A stretch of 64,000 nt of DNA from Climacium dendroides (taxonomy: Eukaryota; Streptophyta; Bryopsida; Hypnales; Climaciaceae): positions 10,354,001 through 10,418,000 of the forward strand of contig OX467082.1 of the NCBI GenBank assembly GCA_950106755.1, in the 5' to 3' direction. Within the stretch, counting starts at the first letter, position 1. Every line of letters starts with the position of its first letter. The notes beneath the pieces were generated by a model. The model did not search any database. It saw only the letters and a program-made list of their open reading frames with translations, and was not told the origin of the DNA. Both the position numbers and the translations under genes were made by a program. Below are positions 34,007 through 46,314 of the stretch, in pieces.

Positions 34007-34495
34007 GCATATGTACATCTTGTTGTATATTTCATTTCTAATGTATTCATTTACATTTATTTCAATTGGAATTTTTTTTTACTTTGGATTGGACATTGAT
34101 TATGCACTCATGAAGTTTGGGAGTATATACCGTGAGTCGTATGTTTTAATCTTCCATTTATTTTTTGGTTTTATTTTTCATTGGTTTGTAAAATAAATTC
34201 TTAACACAAAAAAATGTACTACTCAAGAAGGAAATAAAAATGAAATAAAAACGAGGAAAGAAAGAAGAATAGAAAAAAATATAGATTGGAGTTGTGGTAA
34301 TTAAAGAAAATGGTTAATTATAAACTAAAGATTTAGGGGATGTTTCCATTGCAAATATAAGTTGGTAGATCCCCCAAAAAATAATCAAAATCTACGATCA
34401 TAGGGATAGTGGTCATAGGTACCCTAAACTTACTATAAATAGTAAATTTTCTTCATTTTAAAGTTTTTTTTGAAAAAATTTACTTTTGAAAATTT
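34007..34495. other. 3' flank of the TNL pseudogene, AT-rich
   Basis: No exon or motif beyond A/T runs. Probably the old 3' untranslated region and intergenic DNA. Confidence 0.45.
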
Positions 34496-34657
34496 AAATT
34501 AAGAAAAAGGTTTGGAGACTCCATGCTTGTAGTTCACAAGCCCGCCACTCTAGGCTCATTTGGAGGACTAAAGCCCTAAACTCACAAGCATGGAGTCTCC
34601 AAACGTTTTTCTTAATTTATATTATATATATTATATATATTATATATGTATATATGT
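34496..34657. repeat. 39-bp-arm hairpin followed by a TA microsatellite
   Basis: The left arm at 34496-34534 contains GGTTTGGAGACTCCATGCTT. Its inverted partner at 34579-34618 contains AAGCATGGAGTCTCCAAACG. There are only a couple of mismatches and a 44-base loop. An ATATTATATATATTATAT tract follows at 34619-34657. The size would suit a small MITE or a microRNA-like foldback; nothing shows that it is transcribed. Confidence 0.8.
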
Positions 34658-36009
34658 AATGACATTACAAGACCTAAAGTATTTCTAGAACATGCCAATT
34701 ATGAGCTTGAATACATCAAACGGTCAAAGAATATAGCCAACATGTGCAATTTTTACATTAAATGCGTGAAACTAAACATACACTTGTTCATAGGCTCATC
34801 TTAGTAGTCAAAATATTTCTAAAAATATTATTTTTGTATTTTAGTTGCATTTTTAGAATGTAGTTTTATTAGAAGAAAAACAGTGATTAAATTAACAAAA
34901 ATTCAATACGGAATTGTTGATTTCTTTTGTGGATTTGGACATGTTGATTTAGATAGCTTCTAATATAAAAATATTGATTTAGTAACAAAAAGTGTTAATA
35001 TAATAAATAAAAATTATTAATTTTTACACAATAAATTGTTGACTTTATAAGAATAATGTTAACAAGTTAAAAAGAATGTTCATTTTGGTACAAGGTGAAA
35101 ATAGCAAATGTGGATTTATCTTGTCTATAATGTAGGACATATGGTTGCCACCACAAAGTTTGGGACGTAGGGCACGAATCCAAGTAGGTTACTATACGTA
35201 CACATTGATAAGCAAGGAAGCAAGTCAGAGATGCATGTATAGGCATGGATACAAGGACAAAAACAAGTAGGGATATAGAAATAGGTGAAGACACAAATCT
35301 CATTCTTATCTTGTGAATGCAATTTTTAGAATTTTGGAAATTGCAATATACTATTGGAAAGATATTTAGAATACCTTTCCAATTGTATATTATATGCCTT
35401 TAAAATCTCTAAATTGCAATCACAAATTTTAAAAAAAAATTCTGCTATGATGGAGTATATAAGGACAAGCAATTTAGAATAAAGAGAGAGGAGGTTTAAT
35501 GAATTCAACATTGTTTAAAAATTTAACTTTAGTTTATTTTGGTAGATAGGTATAAGAATTTGCCATTTCAATTGTTGAATTTAATAATGGAATTGCATCG
35601 AGATTTACACCAACCATCTTTTTTAATTGAAAAAAAATTCTTTAGATTAATTTAGTGGGTATATAAAAGAATTTGCCTTTAAATCAGTGAATTAAATATA
35701 GTTTTATTAAGATTTACATCAATTATATTTAATTTTAATTTACAATATGTTGGATTGTTTTAATGGCAATATAGAAGGATTTAACATTTTTATTGGTGAA
35801 TTAAATATTTGTATTTACAAGGACTTGTATCAATCATATTCTTTATATATGTTTATTTTTCTATTTTCTTTACATTATTTGTGTAGATTGATACAGTTTT
35901 TGTCATGTCCCTAGTAATACTTTATGGCTTCAAATAATCTCTAGGGTTTCTTTACAACTTAATGAGCTCACTACACTTCAATTCCAATATCACTTGGCTC
36001 ACAATTCAC
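34658..36009. other. AT-rich intergenic DNA, no gene seen
   Basis: Several short frames of 60-78 residues without splice or composition support. Nothing recognised. Confidence 0.5.
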
Positions 36010-37570
36010 TAACACTATATATGCCACGCATCTTCAACATTAGTTTCCATTTCCAATTCATACTGCTAAGTTCAAGTCGTGTTACTATTAGGACACACTC
36101 TATACATGTCACTTGATGACATAAGGTGGACCTTCCATTGGAGTCCAAATACTTGGTGGAGGCACTACTCCCCCATTACAAAAAAAATTGAACCCCAAAA
36201 GAGGCCGCTTCATAATGCAAAAGCTTAGGTAAGACAAGCCTTCTCAACTCACTAATTGGGTCAAAAATTGCATGATGAATTCAAAAATTCATCATCATTA
36301 TCCAATCCATCTTCTTTATCTCATAAATTTAAATGGGAAGAGCTTTTTCAACTCACAAATTGGGCTATGAATTGCACGATGAATTCAAAAATTTGTCATC
36401 ATTACCCAATCCATCTCAAGGCCACTTTGTGGGTTCAATTTTGTCCTAATGATTAGTGCTAATTGCCTTTGAATGTCATCCCACTTTATTCTAAGCGTGT
36501 TGTATATTTGCTACTTCACATCATAATTGATTGAGACTTACAACTTGATACACTTTGAAAGTGCTTAGCAAAGAACGAGACTCCACCCAATTCATACCAC
36601 GGAACAAATACAAGTATTTCATGGTGCTTTAGAAACTAGTGCTCAGGTTGCCTCAATAACCTTGAATCATTTGAACTTATCAAAGTGAATAAAGGGACCA
36701 ACCCTCCTATAGTATTTTTTATAGAATTTAGCAAACCTCTTCTTGTGAGTGGAAGGAACTTTCAAGTTTCATGTTGGTTTCAGAAGACCACCCATTTTCA
36801 ACCAAGATCACCAAGTTATAGTCCCATTTGGACTCTCAAACTTTCAAATGGTGTAACTTTGTAGCCAAAGCTCCAAATTCCACATCCGAGTTTATTAGAG
36901 ATATCTATACCACAAGTAGATGTCAATAAACTACTCACTTGTAATGCTTGTGAATTTAGCTTTCTTGTATTCTTATCTTTTCAATAATATGCTACATGTC
37001 ATATTTTCTTAAAGGATTCAGTTGAAAACCCCTCACTCCTAATCTTTAAGTGTCTTTGTGCCACTAAAATACCACCAACTTTGAACGGACATAACTATTA
37101 GCCAACTAGTCTACTACATGTGTTCTTTAAATTATTGAAACTATCTTCTCAAGAACTTTTCAAGAATATAAGATATTATACCATGCTCTTCTAATTCATG
37201 GCGCTTTAGTGCCTTGTTTACACAATAGTCTTTCATTTTTTCCTTCCTAGACTTTTGCAAGGCTTGAGAAATCACCTTCAAGGTCCATGTTACTCACTTA
37301 GGCACTTTGGACACCCCAGAGAGATAGGGCTATGACAGTAATTAAAAACTTAGCTTGAATGGGGGGAATCAAAATAAGTTGTTAGCATGATTATTCATAG
37401 GATGAAGTACTTGAAAAGTGAAGAACAAGTTTCCTACTTCTAAACTAAAATTAATTTTAACATTACTTTTGAACTTTTGGGTTGCTTTTAGCTTGACAAG
37501 AAGACAAACCTATACCTAAAATGTAGTTTCTTTCTACTCACATAGAAGTGTAAACTTCATAAAAGTTGAC
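36010..37570 (+). repeat. Dispersed repeat family U, copy 1
   Basis: This aligns in reverse with 42200-43580. Matching landmarks are the TTTCCAATTCATACT stretch at 36051 with the AGTATGAATTGGAAA stretch at about 43530, and the AACCTATACCTA region near 37512 with the reverse at 42205. Copy 1 has about 270 extra bases at 36185-36455. These contain a direct duplication of about 70 bp (36242 and 36349, both ending CCAATCCATCT). No coding sequence; ends and type are not determined. Confidence 0.6.
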
Positions 37571-37847
37571 CTAAGGAATTCCAATTTTAAAAAACTTGAA
37601 GCTTGTATGAGAATCCAACATTGGAGTTGGATCAAATTTACATAAGTCACATTTTCTTATTTTCTATAAAAAAAAATTGAGTTATTTTTTTGGATATATA
37701 GAAGAGTTTTAATTTAAATTGTTGAATTGAACATTGGATATTATTGGGCTTTCAAGTTTTGTTCTTGGATTACTTCAATGGATATATAGAAAAGATTTAA
37801 CATTGTTATTGATGAATTGAATATTGGAGATTGAATCTATAGCATTG

Positions 37848-37945
37848 TTGTAAATTTGTAGAGCTATCAAATTTGTTTGGAAATCTCCAAAACTTAAAAG
37901 ACTTGGATCTTTATGAAAGTAGAATCCAAAGTTTACCTAAATTTT
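37848..37945 (+). pseudogene. Orphan LRR fragment related to the TNL array
   Basis: One frame reads FVELSNLFGNLQNLKDLDLY and then ESRIQSLPKFFP. This matches the LRR double unit of the TNL pseudogene, and the last, more diverged units in particular. It lies about 4 kb beyond that gene and directly before a decayed copy of the gene-fragment island. It is a relic of a second TNL gene or of a duplication that carried the LRR end with it. Confidence 0.75.
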
Positions 37946-37959
37946 TTCCCAAAATATCC

Positions 37960-38400
37960 AATAGTACCGTTTTGGACATATCTTTAGTAGGCAACACTTG
38001 TCACACTTTAGATGTTGGCTATCCATTCTAGATGCTAATATTTTATTAGATTTTTCTTGAAATTCATTCAAAATTGGGATTCCAAATCCTAATTCACTGC
38101 AAATGTAGGAGTGAACCTAAAAAACATCTCTTAGAATTTGGTATTAGTAAGAAAGTTTCGAGAGGTCTAATCACAATTTTGAAAACAATGTTGAATTTGA
38201 AGATTTCTTCATTAACTTTTATGTTTCCATTTCCTCTAATTGTAGTACTTATGAAGCTAAAGATGTCGCACTTATGCATTCTAATGCATGTTCATGTCCA
38301 AATTCTTGCCGTAGAGTCTAGTTCTTTACCTAACCAAAGAGATGATTGGTGACAAATGGATGGACTACAAGTTCATAGTACTCCCATAACCATTGACACT
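37960..38400 (+). pseudogene. Decayed copy of the 25640-26050 island
   Basis: ACCGTT(C/T)TGGACATATCTT, CTATCCA(C/T)TC, TTTTATGTTTCCATTTCCTCT and the GTGACA-ATGGATG region align in order with 25650-26040. Differences are mostly C-to-T and G-to-A, with CG turned into TG or CA (TCGTCGCATC versus TTGTCACA). That is typical of methylated DNA ageing. The remainder of this copy resumes at 39580 after about 1.2 kb of inserted sequence. Confidence 0.65.
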
Positions 38401-38669
38401 AGAAGAAAAACGTGTCCACCACAACGAGCTATAATGCAACTAAGCATCATATACAACTATCTTCTCTATTTGCACCAAATTCTTACGTCATTGCTTTACA
38501 TCATTAGTACAATGTCTTATTTACAAAGTAGTTATAGAATGAAGTGAATACATTGTTTTAGTTGCAAAGTAGTTGTAGAATGAAATATAGGATTTTGAGA
38601 GGCATAACAAAGTACAAATTTAGAATGAATGTGAGTTATTCTCCATCTAATATTCATCACAATTGTTGA

Positions 38670-38816
38670 TGTGGACTAGTCCACACTCTATGATATCCAT
38701 TGTGTCAATTTCTAGTCCAAAAAAAGGACTAGAAAATGACTAGGAAACAACTACAATTGATAGTAGTCATTGCTAAGTTGTTTTGTAGTTGTTTTCTAAT
38801 TATTTTCCAGTCATTT
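38670..38816. repeat. Cluster of nested palindromes
   Basis: TGTGGACTAGTCCACA at 38670-38685 is a perfect 16-bp palindrome. TTCTAGTCC (38710-38718) and GGACTAGAA (38726-38734) form a 9-bp stem around seven A residues. AAATGACTAGGAAACAACTA (38734-38753) pairs imperfectly with TAGTTGTTTTC...CAGTCATTT (38786-38816). ACTAGTC-like sequence is thus shared by three successive stems. Confidence 0.8.
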
Positions 38817-38960
38817 ATTGATTGTCTTATATCAATTGTCAAGAATACCATTAAGTTGTATATATAAGGTTTGTAAGTAGTTGTATTCTTATGTAATGAA
38901 TTTTGTTAATTGAATTCTAAGATATCTACATTTTTGGATTTTGAAATCTACAAATTCTAC

Positions 38961-39070
38961 AAGTCACAAACAAGTTGCAAATGCGCTACAAATAAGTTAT
39001 ATATGAGTCACAGATGAGTTGCAAATGAATTACAAACGAGACACAATGAAGTCACAAATGAGTCGCAAAC
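38961..39070 (+). repeat. 11-bp minisatellite, ten units
   Basis: Ten consecutive 11-bp units follow the pattern (A/G)AGT(T/C)(A/G)CAAA(T/C), for example AAGTTGCAAAT, GAGTCACAGAT and GAGTCGCAAAC, with no spacer. The period is close to one DNA helical turn. Two more related units occur at about 39153-39175 after a gap. Confidence 0.8.
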
Positions 39071-39579
39071 GTTTTAGAGCATTTTTGGTGAAATATGGTA
39101 AAAAATCTTTAGGGATTAAAGAGATTCTACCTTTAAAATGAGGTAACATACATTAGTCGCAAATGAGTTGCCAATGTGTGAGATTATTGTAGAGTTTTAA
39201 TGGCATGGTCCAAGTGATACAGTAGAAACACCTCAAACCATGAATATAAGCAATTTAATATAGTTGGAGGCACTTTTTTTCAAATAATATTTTGTAGTAT
39301 TAGCTACTGAAAATCATGAATATTTAAAAAAAAAGATTTTTTGGAATGTAGTATGTAATTTCTAAAATTTTCTAAAGTGTCAACTTCCTAAACTACTAAA
39401 ACTATCACATATGTAGACCTTAAATTGGAACTTTAAAAAATTAGTAGCCAACGAATCAAAGTTAAGTATGTATTATTTAAATGCGTTAACAAATTAGAAT
39501 TAAATATTCGAAAAGCACATCAACAATAGTCTAGGAACACATTTAGTGGTAGTCTAAGGTAAAAGAATGGGAACACGGA

Positions 39580-39850
39580 CACTTTTAGGTACTTCTAATT
39601 TAGCTAGAAAGATGCTCAACAAGCGTGAGTGTTTTCTTTGTATTCGCATTTTCATGTGTTGTGTATGGTCTGGTAAACATAATTCATTCAAGACATGCTA
39701 TTTTTATTTATTGCATCTGAAATCTAAATTGTTTGATGGATTTTGAAGAAGGCCCCACTTCAAGACAATATCCATCAAAACAATATCTACTTTCTCATTA
39801 AAATGTAGAGTTGATTTTAAAGGCCTTATGGCTTTAAATCATTCATAAAT
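39580..39850 (+). pseudogene. Decayed copy of the 26165-26460 two-exon fragment (copy 2)
   Basis: TTTTCATGTGTTGTGTATGG, AACATAATTCATTCAAG, TTGTTTGATGGATTT and CCATCAAAACAATATC align in order with exon A, its intron and exon B of the 26016-26547 fragment. Reading frames are lost and GC is lower. It continues the copy interrupted at 38400. Confidence 0.65.
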
Positions 39851-42199
39851 TGAAGACTACAAGACCCAAATTAGATCTTGGGATGGTACCATTTCTATTT
39901 GCACTACTTTGATTTATCCAATTGTTATATGTGCCACTAATTATATGATTTACCAAAGTTACTCTAAAATAGAAGTACCTATTTTCAATAGCTCCTATGA
40001 TGGCTTTATTGAGTAACCTATTGTCAACAATAATTGGATATACTATTCATTAAATGATTCTATATTAGTACCTTCTCATCCATTCATCTTTCTTCTATCC
40101 TCGTTTAGAGAGAAGTGCCAAAGCTAATTGTAATAGGTGAGTGTATGAGACTGGAATGGGTCCAAATGAAAAATTCACATTTATATTGAATAAAATATTC
40201 ATCCTTGAAAAAAGATTTTGTTTTTTATTTTTGCATTCTTTCTAATCCTTATATTTGCACACATTGAGCTCAATTTCTTAATGAATTTTCTATATCCTAT
40301 GTGTTAAAATGTTTGTTATTGGAGATAGGTACGTCTATCATATTTGAAAGTAGTGTAGTTTGAAATGCGTAGTTTGAAATGTAATAGTACCATGTACTTT
40401 GTTATTGGATATTTAATTGAAGTCCAAAAATAAGGTTCAATACTTTAGAATATAATTTTTGAAAATTTGGCATTTAAGTCAAGATAATGAATATTATATT
40501 TTGTAGCTAATCTACATTCTCTTCATTCTACATGGATGAATGCTTTAGAATCCATCTAATTAAGCCCCTTATTGTTCACTTAACTTTGATTTTCTATCCT
40601 ATAATGAGTATTCACTTTATACATGAGTCCCTTGCATATCTTCAAAAGCCACTTGTTGTATGCAAGATAATAAAAAGACAAGATGCTTATACAATTGGGG
40701 TGGTAGGAGGTAAAAACAATCCATGTGAATATGTAAATTAGGACTAATAAGAGCTCAACCTCTCATAGTTTATTCAAAAGCAAAAATTGTATTCAAAGTA
40801 GAAATACAAACCTCATTTAGGCATACTAGAATAATTTTTTTTCAAAAACTTTGAACTAATTTGGTGTGTTAAAATCAAGCTAACTTTCACCTCCAAAAAT
40901 CTATTTGAGATTTCGAGACTCCAATCAAAAGTTATGAACAAAGTTCATGGAGAGGTTGGAACAAACATTTTCTTTGATATCTCATTCATCTTCTCTGAGT
41001 TTTGTCCATAATTTTTTTATGAAAGTTCACAATCACAAAAGGGTTTTCAAATTGAAAGTAAGTTTGATTTTACAATTTTTATTAGTTCAAAATGTTTTGA
41101 AACTTTTTATAGTAATATGCCAAAATGAGGTTTGAAATGCTACTTTGTCATAGTTCCTACAATTTGACACAAAGTGGTCCGAAACTCATCTTCAAATTAT
41201 CCCATATTCTTTCAAGATCCATGATGGACAATGGATTTCACTATAAAAATTCCAATTTCTTTCTAACCTTCAATCTAACAATATGTCATTCTTTCATTTT
41301 GTTGTCAAAATTTTTTTTGGGTGGTAGATGGTCAAATGATAGATTGGTATTTCACTCAATGGATTTTTAATGGATTATCTAGATTTCCAGCAATCCATTT
41401 GTATATTTATTTATAGATTCAATTGTCTCATATCATAATTAGCAAAAAACTTGGAATTTTTACTTTTTAATTAATTTAAGCTAAACTTGCTATCCAAGTA
41501 TGGTATTACTCCCTTTTTTATGGTAGATTTTAATTCTATGCCTTTATTAGTAATATTACTACTCAAAAAAGGTGTTGGTTTTGACTTTTTTTCAATAATT
41601 TTTGTGATATTAAAATATTAAAAATACATTTTGAAAGATCTTGTTTTTTTGACACATTTGTATCAAATGAAATGTCAAAAATTAATCAAACAATATTTGT
41701 TAGAAAGACTATAAGAGAATTATCAAAAAAATAATAAATAAAGTGTCTTGAAATGAGGCCAAAAAGCAAAATGTAATTTTGGGAGGGTTGCATGAATGGA
41801 TTGTCTAGACGACCAATCTAAAATCTTTAGATTGCATGATTACTCACCTAGAACTTTAGGACTTCTTGCCCTACCACATCTAGCCAAATATACAGTCTTT
41901 GGTAACTAGTTTGCAAGCAATGGATTTATTCCAATCACCTTGTGGTTAATAGTGGGAATTCCTAGTATCTCACAACATTATCCTTTTATCCCATTTTACT
42001 AGGCCCTTCAAATTTTTTCATTTGTCCAACATCTCTAAATTAATTATTAGTTCTTCAAGGAGTACTCATGGATCTCCTACTTTAAGTGATGACTTCCTTG
42101 TAGAGAGCTAGAATTGGAAAACAAGTTTCAAGTTTTCTAGAATTAGAGATGTTTAGGTCAATTTTTATAAAACTTCCATGTGATTAGGGAGAAACTATA
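39851..42199. other. AT-rich intergenic DNA, no gene seen
   Basis: Reading frames up to 81 residues, all AT-driven. TATTACTCCCTTTTTTATGG at 41511 resembles a mariner or Stowaway end, but no partner was found. Nothing else recognised. Confidence 0.5.
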
Positions 42200-43580
42200 T
42201 TCTAGGTAAAGGTTTGTCTTGTTGTTAAACTAAAAGCAAGCCAAAAGTTCAAGTGTTATGTTAAAATTAAATTTAGTCTACAAGTAGAAAACTTACTCCC
42301 TACTTTTTAAGTGCTTCATCTTATAAAATATCATGTTAACAACTTATTTTGATTTGCCCCTTCTAATCTAAGTTTTCAATTAATGTCACACACCTATTTC
42401 CTTAGGATGCCCAAAGTGTCTTAGTGAGCAAAGGGAACCTTGGAGGTGACTTCTTAAGCCTTGCAAAAGTTCAAAAAAGGAAGAAATGAGAGACTCCCAA
42501 GCAAACAATGTACAATAATGCCTCAAATCAGAAGAGCATGGTAAAGTATGTTATATTCTTGAAATTCTTTTGAGCAAATGCTTCTAGAAATCCAATGAAC
42601 ATGTAAATTGATCTAGTTGACTAAAAGTTATGGCCATTCAAAGTTGGTAGTATTCTAGTGGCTTTAGGACACTTAAGAGCTAGAAGTGAGGGGTTTTCAA
42701 TGAATCTTTCATGAAAATATGTCATATAGTATATCTTTGAAAATATAAGAACATAAAGAAGCTAGAATGACAAGCATTATGAGGTTTTAAGCTACAAGTG
42801 CAAAGTTATGACTAAGAGAAGGATTGTGATGAAGCTATGAAGTTGCTCCTAATGAATCCAAATCTTTGGAAGGCCATAACTTTGTGAGAATTTGTTCAAA
42901 TGAAACAAATGAGTAATTTATTGACATCTATTTATTGTGTAGATATCCTTAATAGACTTGAATAAAGAATTTAAAGCTTTGGCTACAACGTTATGCCATT
43001 TGAAAGTTTGGAAATTCAAATGAGCGTGTAACTTGGTGAATTTAGTTGAAAATGGGTGGTCTTCCAAAATCAATGTGATTTTTGTAAGTTGTTTCAATTC
43101 AAAAGAAGAGGGGCTGAATTCTACAGAGAGTACTAGAGGAAAGATTGGTCTCCTTGCTCCCTCCCTTTTTGAGCTTTAGTGAGTTTCGATGTCTCAAGAT
43201 TGGTGATGTAACTTTACCATCATTTTTTAAGGCACCATAGGACATTTGTATATGTAGCATGTAGCATTGGTTGAACGAAGTCTCACTCTTTGCCTGGTCA
43301 TTCCCGATGTGTTTTAAATTGTAAATCTCAATTTATTAAGATGTGAAAGTAGCAAATATACAATGAGTTTAGTATAAAATAATGACATTCAAAAGCAATA
43401 AACATTGGTGGGGAATAGTGCTTCTACCAAGTACTTAGATGTCAATGGAAATTCCGCCCTATGTCACCAAGTGACATGCCAAGCATCATATGCAAAGTAT
43501 GTATTAGTAGTCTTGAGAACTGGGACTTTGTAGTATGAATTGGAAATGGGAATTAATACTATGGGTGCATGGCATATGCA
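42200..43580 (-). repeat. Dispersed repeat family U, copy 2 (inverted)
   Basis: Reverse-complement counterpart of 36010-37570, about 4.6 kb away, lacking the extra 270 bases of copy 1. Identity looks moderate, with many substitutions and small gaps. No coding sequence. Confidence 0.6.
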
Positions 43581-44560
43581 CATATTAGTTAGCTATGATC
43601 CAAGTGATACTAATAGTGAAGCATAGTGAGCCCATTAAATTGTGAAAGGCCTCTAAAGGTTGTTTGAATCTGTAAGGTGTTACTAAAATCACAATAATTA
43701 ATATATTTAAAATTTGTACAGCTAAAGTGTTGAATAAAAAGACCCAATTTAGGTCTCATGTATTTTTCATCTATATATAGATATATGCATATAACCATAT
43801 CATTTAGGATTGTCATTAATTAATAAATAATGAATTCATATAATAAAAAATATAATTTAATAAATGCTTAAAAATAAAAAGATTCATCTTTTTTGTATAC
43901 AAATTTTTCCTTAGAAAAATACTATTCCAAAAACTTTAGCATTTGTAATTAGAATTATTTTCTTGCCAAGTTTGATCACCAAGTATAATATACTTTTACA
44001 ATTATATGAATAAATTGAATGGATCATTTTCAAACTACAAATCCTTCAACTAAAGGTTTTCAGATGTGAATCTTCCACGATACAATTCTTTCTTGATTTT
44101 CAAGATGGAAATTCATTGAATTCTTGCTTAACTCTAAAAGGACACATCCATGATTGCAAATTCTAGCTACAAAATCTTTCACTTTGTTTGCTACCATTTT
44201 GCAGCAATATATGAATGAATTTTCTTGTGTTTGTTTAACAAAGATGAAAATGCATGTCTTCTATCATGTTTTTTGTCACTCTAAATTTTTTCTTGATTTC
44301 TTTGAAAAAATCTGAAATTATAATAAATTTTTTAATAAGAATGTGAAGAAAATTCATATCAAATGCACATGTGCTCAAAAATTTGAAATTTTCACAATGT
44401 GTGTATACTATAGTATAAAACATTGTGTTACAAACCAAAATTTCTATTTTTTTTAATAAAAATATAAAATCAACAAATCATGTTTATACGTTTGTGAGTA
44501 TAATTTACCATGAAGGCAAATTCTACCCCGAAAGTTGGACCGAGGGGGAATATGGATCCA
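43581..44560 (+). repeat. Dispersed repeat family V, copy 2
   Basis: From about 43750 it aligns with 23360-24130: the AATAATGAATTCATATAAT, TTCTTGCCAAGTTT and AATTGAATGGATCATTTTCA blocks correspond. No gene. Confidence 0.5.
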
Positions 44561-46314
44561 CTAACCTACAATGATTTTAAGCAATGGACCTTCCTATGAT
44601 ATATTGTGGTTAGTTTTGATCTAAATGATATTAAGTGGAGGGGGCAACCCTTCTCACTTACCCCAAATATCCCTTTTAACCATTTTCCATTACCTCATTG
44701 GACAATAGAATAAATTAGGACTTAACCTAGTGCAAATCCACTTCAAATGTGCCATTTGAAGCTCAAAATGGCCCTAAATTGGGTCCTCACAACTAATTCC
44801 AGCACATCCCAACGTATCCAAATCCTTCCATTGATATGCATTGCTTTACATTTATCTCTTCCATTTAGTGTTTTCACTTCAAGGTTAAAAATTTGCTCTT
44901 TTATGACACACACAATAGTTCTTTCATTTGAAGCACTACTCCCCTAAACCCTAACCGTGTTAAATTAGGGCAGCACTTCTACACTTGTCCTAAAATCCTA
45001 AAAATTTAACTCACATACATAATTAACCATTCTCAAGTACTCCATGCAACAACCATTGCATTCACCACCTTTTTTAAGTCATATGCAATGAAAATTACAA
45101 GCATTCAATGACCAAGGTGAAAAACTACATCAAAACCTCCAATTGAACTCCTTCCTAGGGGCAGTAGACACCCGATTGGAAAATTGGCTGCCATTGCCTT
45201 CTTTGAGCTCTAAATGGCACGAGACTAGTTGCATTGGAAAGCTAACTTTGTCTTGCATCATCTCAAAAAAAATTTAGCTCCAAAATTATTGTTGTTATCT
45301 TGTAGTAGTCCTTTGAAGTTGTTGCTCCTGATCTGTCGCAGTTACAAACCTCCTCGCGTAAAAATAGCCACCAATTCTTCATACTAGCTCCAAATGAGTT
45401 GAGTTAGAATTTTTTTCAGAAAGCTAACTTCAAGATGCACTCATCTTCTATATTTTAGCTCCATTGATTGTGCCAATCACTAGCAATAGCTTGCCAAAGT
45501 TGGCAATCTTTGCCAAATCCCCGAAATCCTAACTCTCCTCCATTTTTTCAAACAATTTCCAAGTTGACCTCCCCCACCTAGAATTTTCTAAATTGCTTCC
45601 TAGTTTTACCATGCTCCTCCAAAAATAAAAACTTTCTTTCAAGAGGGAAGAGAGGTAAAAAAGAAAAAAACTAAAAACTAAAAACTTTTCTAATCAAAAC
45701 CCAATGGCTTAATTCGCTAATGGCATTCATCCAATGCTAATTTATTGACCCCCCCCCCCCTCTATTTTAGTGCAAATTACGCTATTTTGGCAGAGACTTT
45801 GCTAAATTGGCGTAGGGCCCTCCAAATTACTATATTTGGCCTACAAATTTATGTAGACTCACTATTTTGCGATTCCTTCACTATTTTTGGGTTTTTCCAC
45901 TATTCTGATGTTTCCCACATAGTTTTTAATTTTACTAATCTATTTTGGATATTTTATTTATAGTAGCGACTACTTCCTAGTTCCTACTTTTTTCCTAGTA
46001 TTTTTTTTAACCATTGGTCTAATTTGGTTACATTGCCAAATTTTACTTAGGGCCTTTTCAATCTAAATTCCCTGTTTTTCCCCTAAATGTTTGCCTACTT
46101 TTTACCTAACTCTTTATTCAAATTTTTCTACCTTTCCTTTTAACATTTCTAGTGTTAAACCTTTGAAATTCTTAACGAACAAATTAGGCTTATTTAGCCT
46201 TCCTTCTAATTCCGTGTATGTAATTGTTTCTATTTGGAGGGGTTTCTTAATACTTTGAATGTTGCTCAGAATGTTGTAAACCACTATGGTGGTTCACAAA
46301 GCCCAAAGTTCTTA
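44561..46314. other. Noncoding DNA with C12 homopolymer
   Basis: No exon-like sequence; frames reach 72 residues only. A run of 12 C (45749-45760) is the longest homopolymer of C in the window and could be unstable or mis-sequenced. The 44640-45550 part is slightly less AT-rich but shows nothing recognisable. Confidence 0.5.

Larger units (their letters stand above)
38401..39579. other. Sequence interrupting the decayed gene-fragment copy
   Basis: This stretch splits a duplication whose other copy (26040-26165) is continuous. It contains a direct repeat (CAAAGTAGTT(A/G)TAGAATGAA at about 38525 and 38564), nested palindromes (38670-38816) and an 11-bp minisatellite (38961-39070). No clear transposon ends were identified. 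Confidence 0.45.

Noticed and set aside
45749..45760. C12 run as a quadruplex or regulatory element
   Set aside because: A single homopolymer with no neighbouring C or G tracts; may simply be slippage or a sequencing artefact.
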